The translations under genes were made by a program, and so were the position numbers. The notes under the pieces were generated by a model, which worked only from the letters and a program-made list of their open reading frames with translations, had not been told where the DNA came from and did no database searches. Shown here in pieces: positions 6,418 through 8,018 of a stretch of DNA of 8,018 nucleotides. Source of the stretch: JBHHYR01 sp046757585 (lineage in GTDB: Bacteria > Desulfobacterota > Binatia > HRBIN30); NCBI GenBank assembly GCA_046757585.1, contig JBHHYR010000188.1, positions 1 to 8,018 on the forward strand, written 5' to 3'. Position 1 is the first letter of the stretch; every line of letters begins with the position of its first letter.

Positions 6418-8018
6418 TTGGCGTTCAGTTTCTGCTGGCGAGCGGCGTACCGGTTGCCGGAGAAAACGCTCCTTGCGCCCCGCGCGCCGTGCCGAGACGA
6501 CGAGAATCAGCATGAAGATCTGCGTGCCGCCGAAGCCCGCAACCGCCGCGAGGTAGGCTGCCGGTGGGGTCGGCGCCTCAAGCCGCAGCCAATACCAGGA
6601 AGAGATCGAGCACAGCGGCCCTTCCTCTCCGTTTCCACCGTCCCACACCTGCAGCGCGAAGGGGACAAAAGCCCCGGCCGCAAAGGTAACGTCCCGCTTG
6701 CGGCCAGCGGGGTGCCGGCGGCGGATGACCAGCGTCCAGCGTCCGTCCTCGTAGTGCGACAGTCCCGCGAGTGCTTGCTCTTGGTCCGGGCGCGGGTCAG
6801 ACGGCTTCTCTGCACCGTTCTGAAGTCGCTCTTCGAAGGCGCGCCCCTCGCCGGACGCCTCGCGGTCCGCGAACCAGCGCCAGAGCGTAACGGGCCCACC
6901 AACCCCGCCACCGAGGTAGAAGTAGGGTAGCTCGGGGCCGCTCAGAGCGCGGGCGGGAAACTGCATCTGCAGCGAGTCGCGCAGCCGCTGGCCACGGCGC
7001 TTCCACAGCACCGAGGTAGGAACATACGTATCCTGAAGGCTGGCAATCGGGGTGGCTTCATGCGTGACGCTGCGGGTCCGATCGTTCCACGTGAGATGGA
7101 AGGCGATTTCCTCGGCGTTGTAGAGCGCCCGGATCACGACTAGGTCGACTGCGGCGTTCGGATGGCGTGGGCGGCGAACGACCTGGCCGAGCAGCGGCAC
7201 GTCAATTCCGGGAATCGCCAGCCACGTCCGGTCCTGAGGATCGCTGGGAATCGAATCGCGCTGGCGTGCCACGAGCACGCGGTCACCCGCCTGCTCATGT
7301 GGTTCGATCAGCGAGTGTACGAAGTAGGCCAGGCTCCAGCGCTCCCCTGCGGTCAGCGTCTCGCCGTAACCCGGCATGGGTGTCCCGTTGAGTCCTGTCG
7401 AGAGGGTGCGAAAGATCTCCTCAGGGGTGGTTCCATTCTTGTAGCGCCAGCCCTTCGTGAGGTCAGCGGGCAGGATCGGATCACCCCAGTCGTCGACCTG
7501 GGTCCCTGCCTCAGGGCCATTGCCGCGCCCGTTTGGCCCGTGGCATTTTATGCACCCGCCTTTCTGCTCGTCCGAGAAAATCTCCCGTCCTGCCTGGATT
7601 CTCTGCGCGGTCTCCCCAGGCGGCTCGGGTTGGGGAAGGATCTGTTCGTACGGATTGAAGTCCGGATCGGCGAAATCTTCGCCGCCGAGTTGCTTGACGT
7701 AATAGACGACCTGCCAGCGTTCCCGCACGCTGAGCTGAAACGGGCCTTCTCCCCATGCAGGCATTGCCGTACCCGGCACCCCGCGCGAGACAGTTCGGAA
7801 CAGATCCTCGTCGGTGGGCAGCTCCCCGCTCTTCGTCGAGCGGAACTTGAACAACCCCTTGGTGAAGTCGCGGGGACGAGGATCGAAATAGGCCGCCCCG
7901 CCTCCATCCCCTCTGCCCTCGTCCCCGTGGCAGCCGGCGCAGCGCCTTCTGTAAATTGCGCTGCCGGCGTCGATTGCCGCCGGATCCTGCGGGTAACGGC
8001 TCTTCATCTTCGTCAGGC
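6415..8018 (-). CDS. Diheme cytochrome c fused to an ethylbenzene-dehydrogenase-gamma-like heme-binding domain and tail anchor (5' end outside window)
   Basis: The frame is open to the right edge (LTK precedes Met 8007 in frame), and the signal peptide expected for a c-type cytochrome is absent, so the start lies outside the window. Numbering from Met 8007: cytochrome c domain 1 has CAGCH (23-27) with likely ligand Met 82 (AMPAWG). Domain 2 has CIKCH (152-156) with likely ligand Met 211 (TPMPGYG). Residues about 255-475 resemble the EB_dh heme-binding domain of the gamma subunits of ethylbenzene dehydrogenase and other type II DMSO-reductase enzymes. Landmarks are DSLQMQFP (344-351) and PYFYLGG followed by PVTLWRW (361-378), and this domain normally binds one b-type heme. 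A hydrophobic helix (about 482-504) followed by a basic tail (SARRAGRKER) anchors the C-terminus, leaving the cytochrome domains in the periplasm. The protein would combine up to three hemes in one chain and pass electrons between a molybdoenzyme or quinol oxidoreductase and the carriers encoded downstream. No molybdoenzyme is inside the window. Confidence 0.9.
   Translation of the reverse strand, partial: LTKMKSRYPQDPAAIDAGSAIYRRRCAGCHGDEGRGDGGGAAYFDPRPRDFTKGLFKFRSTKSGELPTDEDLFRTVSRGVPGTAMPAWGEGPFQLSVRERWQVVYYVKQLGGEDFADPDFNPYEQILPQPEPPGETAQRIQAGREIFSDEQKGGCIKCHGPNGRGNGPEAGTQVDDWGDPILPADLTKGWRYKNGTTPEEIFRTLSTGLNGTPMPGYGETLTAGERWSLAYFVHSLIEPHEQAGDRVLVARQRDSIPSDPQDRTWLAIPGIDVPLLGQVVRRPRHPNAAVDLVVIRALYNAEEIAFHLTWNDRTRSVTHEATPIASLQDTYVPTSVLWKRRGQRLRDSLQMQFPARALSGPELPYFYLGGGVGGPVTLWRWFADREASGEGRAFEERLQNGAEKPSDPRPDQEQALAGLSHYEDGRWTLVIRRRHPAGRKRDVTFAAGAFVPFALQVWDGGNGEEGPLCSISSWYWLRLEAPTPPAAYLAAVAGFGGTQIFMLILVVSARRAGRKERFLRQPVRRSPAETERQ

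Noticed and set aside
5475..6515. Plus-strand reading frame of 346 codons opposite the cupredoxin-like gene
   Set aside because: Composition is typical of an antisense shadow; it crosses a real operon junction and shows no motif or convincing ribosome binding site.
1..8018. tRNA, rRNA, CRISPR array, insertion sequence or attachment site
   Set aside because: No array of spaced repeats, transposase, terminal inverted repeats or tRNA-like cloverleaf was seen; nearly the whole window is protein-coding.

Overview
The window (about 8 kb, GC-rich, roughly mid-60s percent by eye, with several GTG starts) is gene-dense. It looks like a respiratory or electron-transfer locus from a Gram-negative bacterium: four of the six genes encode exported c-type cytochrome or cupredoxin-like proteins. 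No gene is a lineage marker, so the phylum cannot be named from this sequence. The presence of PCP_red domains, best known from the C-terminus of the BchB/ChlB subunit of dark protochlorophyllide reductase, does not make this a phototroph. No other chlorophyll gene is visible.

Layout. Positions 1-1025 on the plus strand hold the C-terminal part of a multiheme cytochrome c (five CXXCH motifs). Its reading frame appears broken by one missing base near position 52. Everything else is one minus-strand run, read right to left: (i) a membrane-anchored protein with two cytochrome c domains and an ethylbenzene-dehydrogenase-gamma-like heme-binding domain, cut by the right edge (6415-8018); (ii) an exported cupredoxin-like protein with a carboxypeptidase-regulatory-like domain (5595-6401); (iii) a membrane-anchored diheme cytochrome c (4601-5524); (iv) a cytoplasmic fusion of two universal stress protein (USP) domains flanked by three PCP_red-like domains (2890-4578); (v) a NirJ/AhbD-like radical SAM/SPASM enzyme with three PCP_red-like repeats at its C-terminus (1011-2867). 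Intergenic gaps are 13, 70, 22 and about 22 nt, so this is very probably one operon whose promoter lies beyond the right edge. The two convergent transcription units overlap by 15 nt around 1011-1025, leaving no room for a terminator between them.

How the genes may work together (inference). Genes i-iii would form a periplasmic electron-transfer chain: the heme-binding domain of (i) is of the type that serves as the gamma subunit of type II DMSO-reductase-family enzymes, and its own cytochrome c domains, the cupredoxin and the diheme cytochrome could relay electrons. Genes iv and v are cytoplasmic and share the same small domain (six copies in all). This suggests that they act together, for example in tetrapyrrole or heme-cofactor maturation for the chain, with the USP domains adding nucleotide sensing. 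This pairing of a USP and a radical SAM enzyme through PCP_red domains is the most unusual content of the window.
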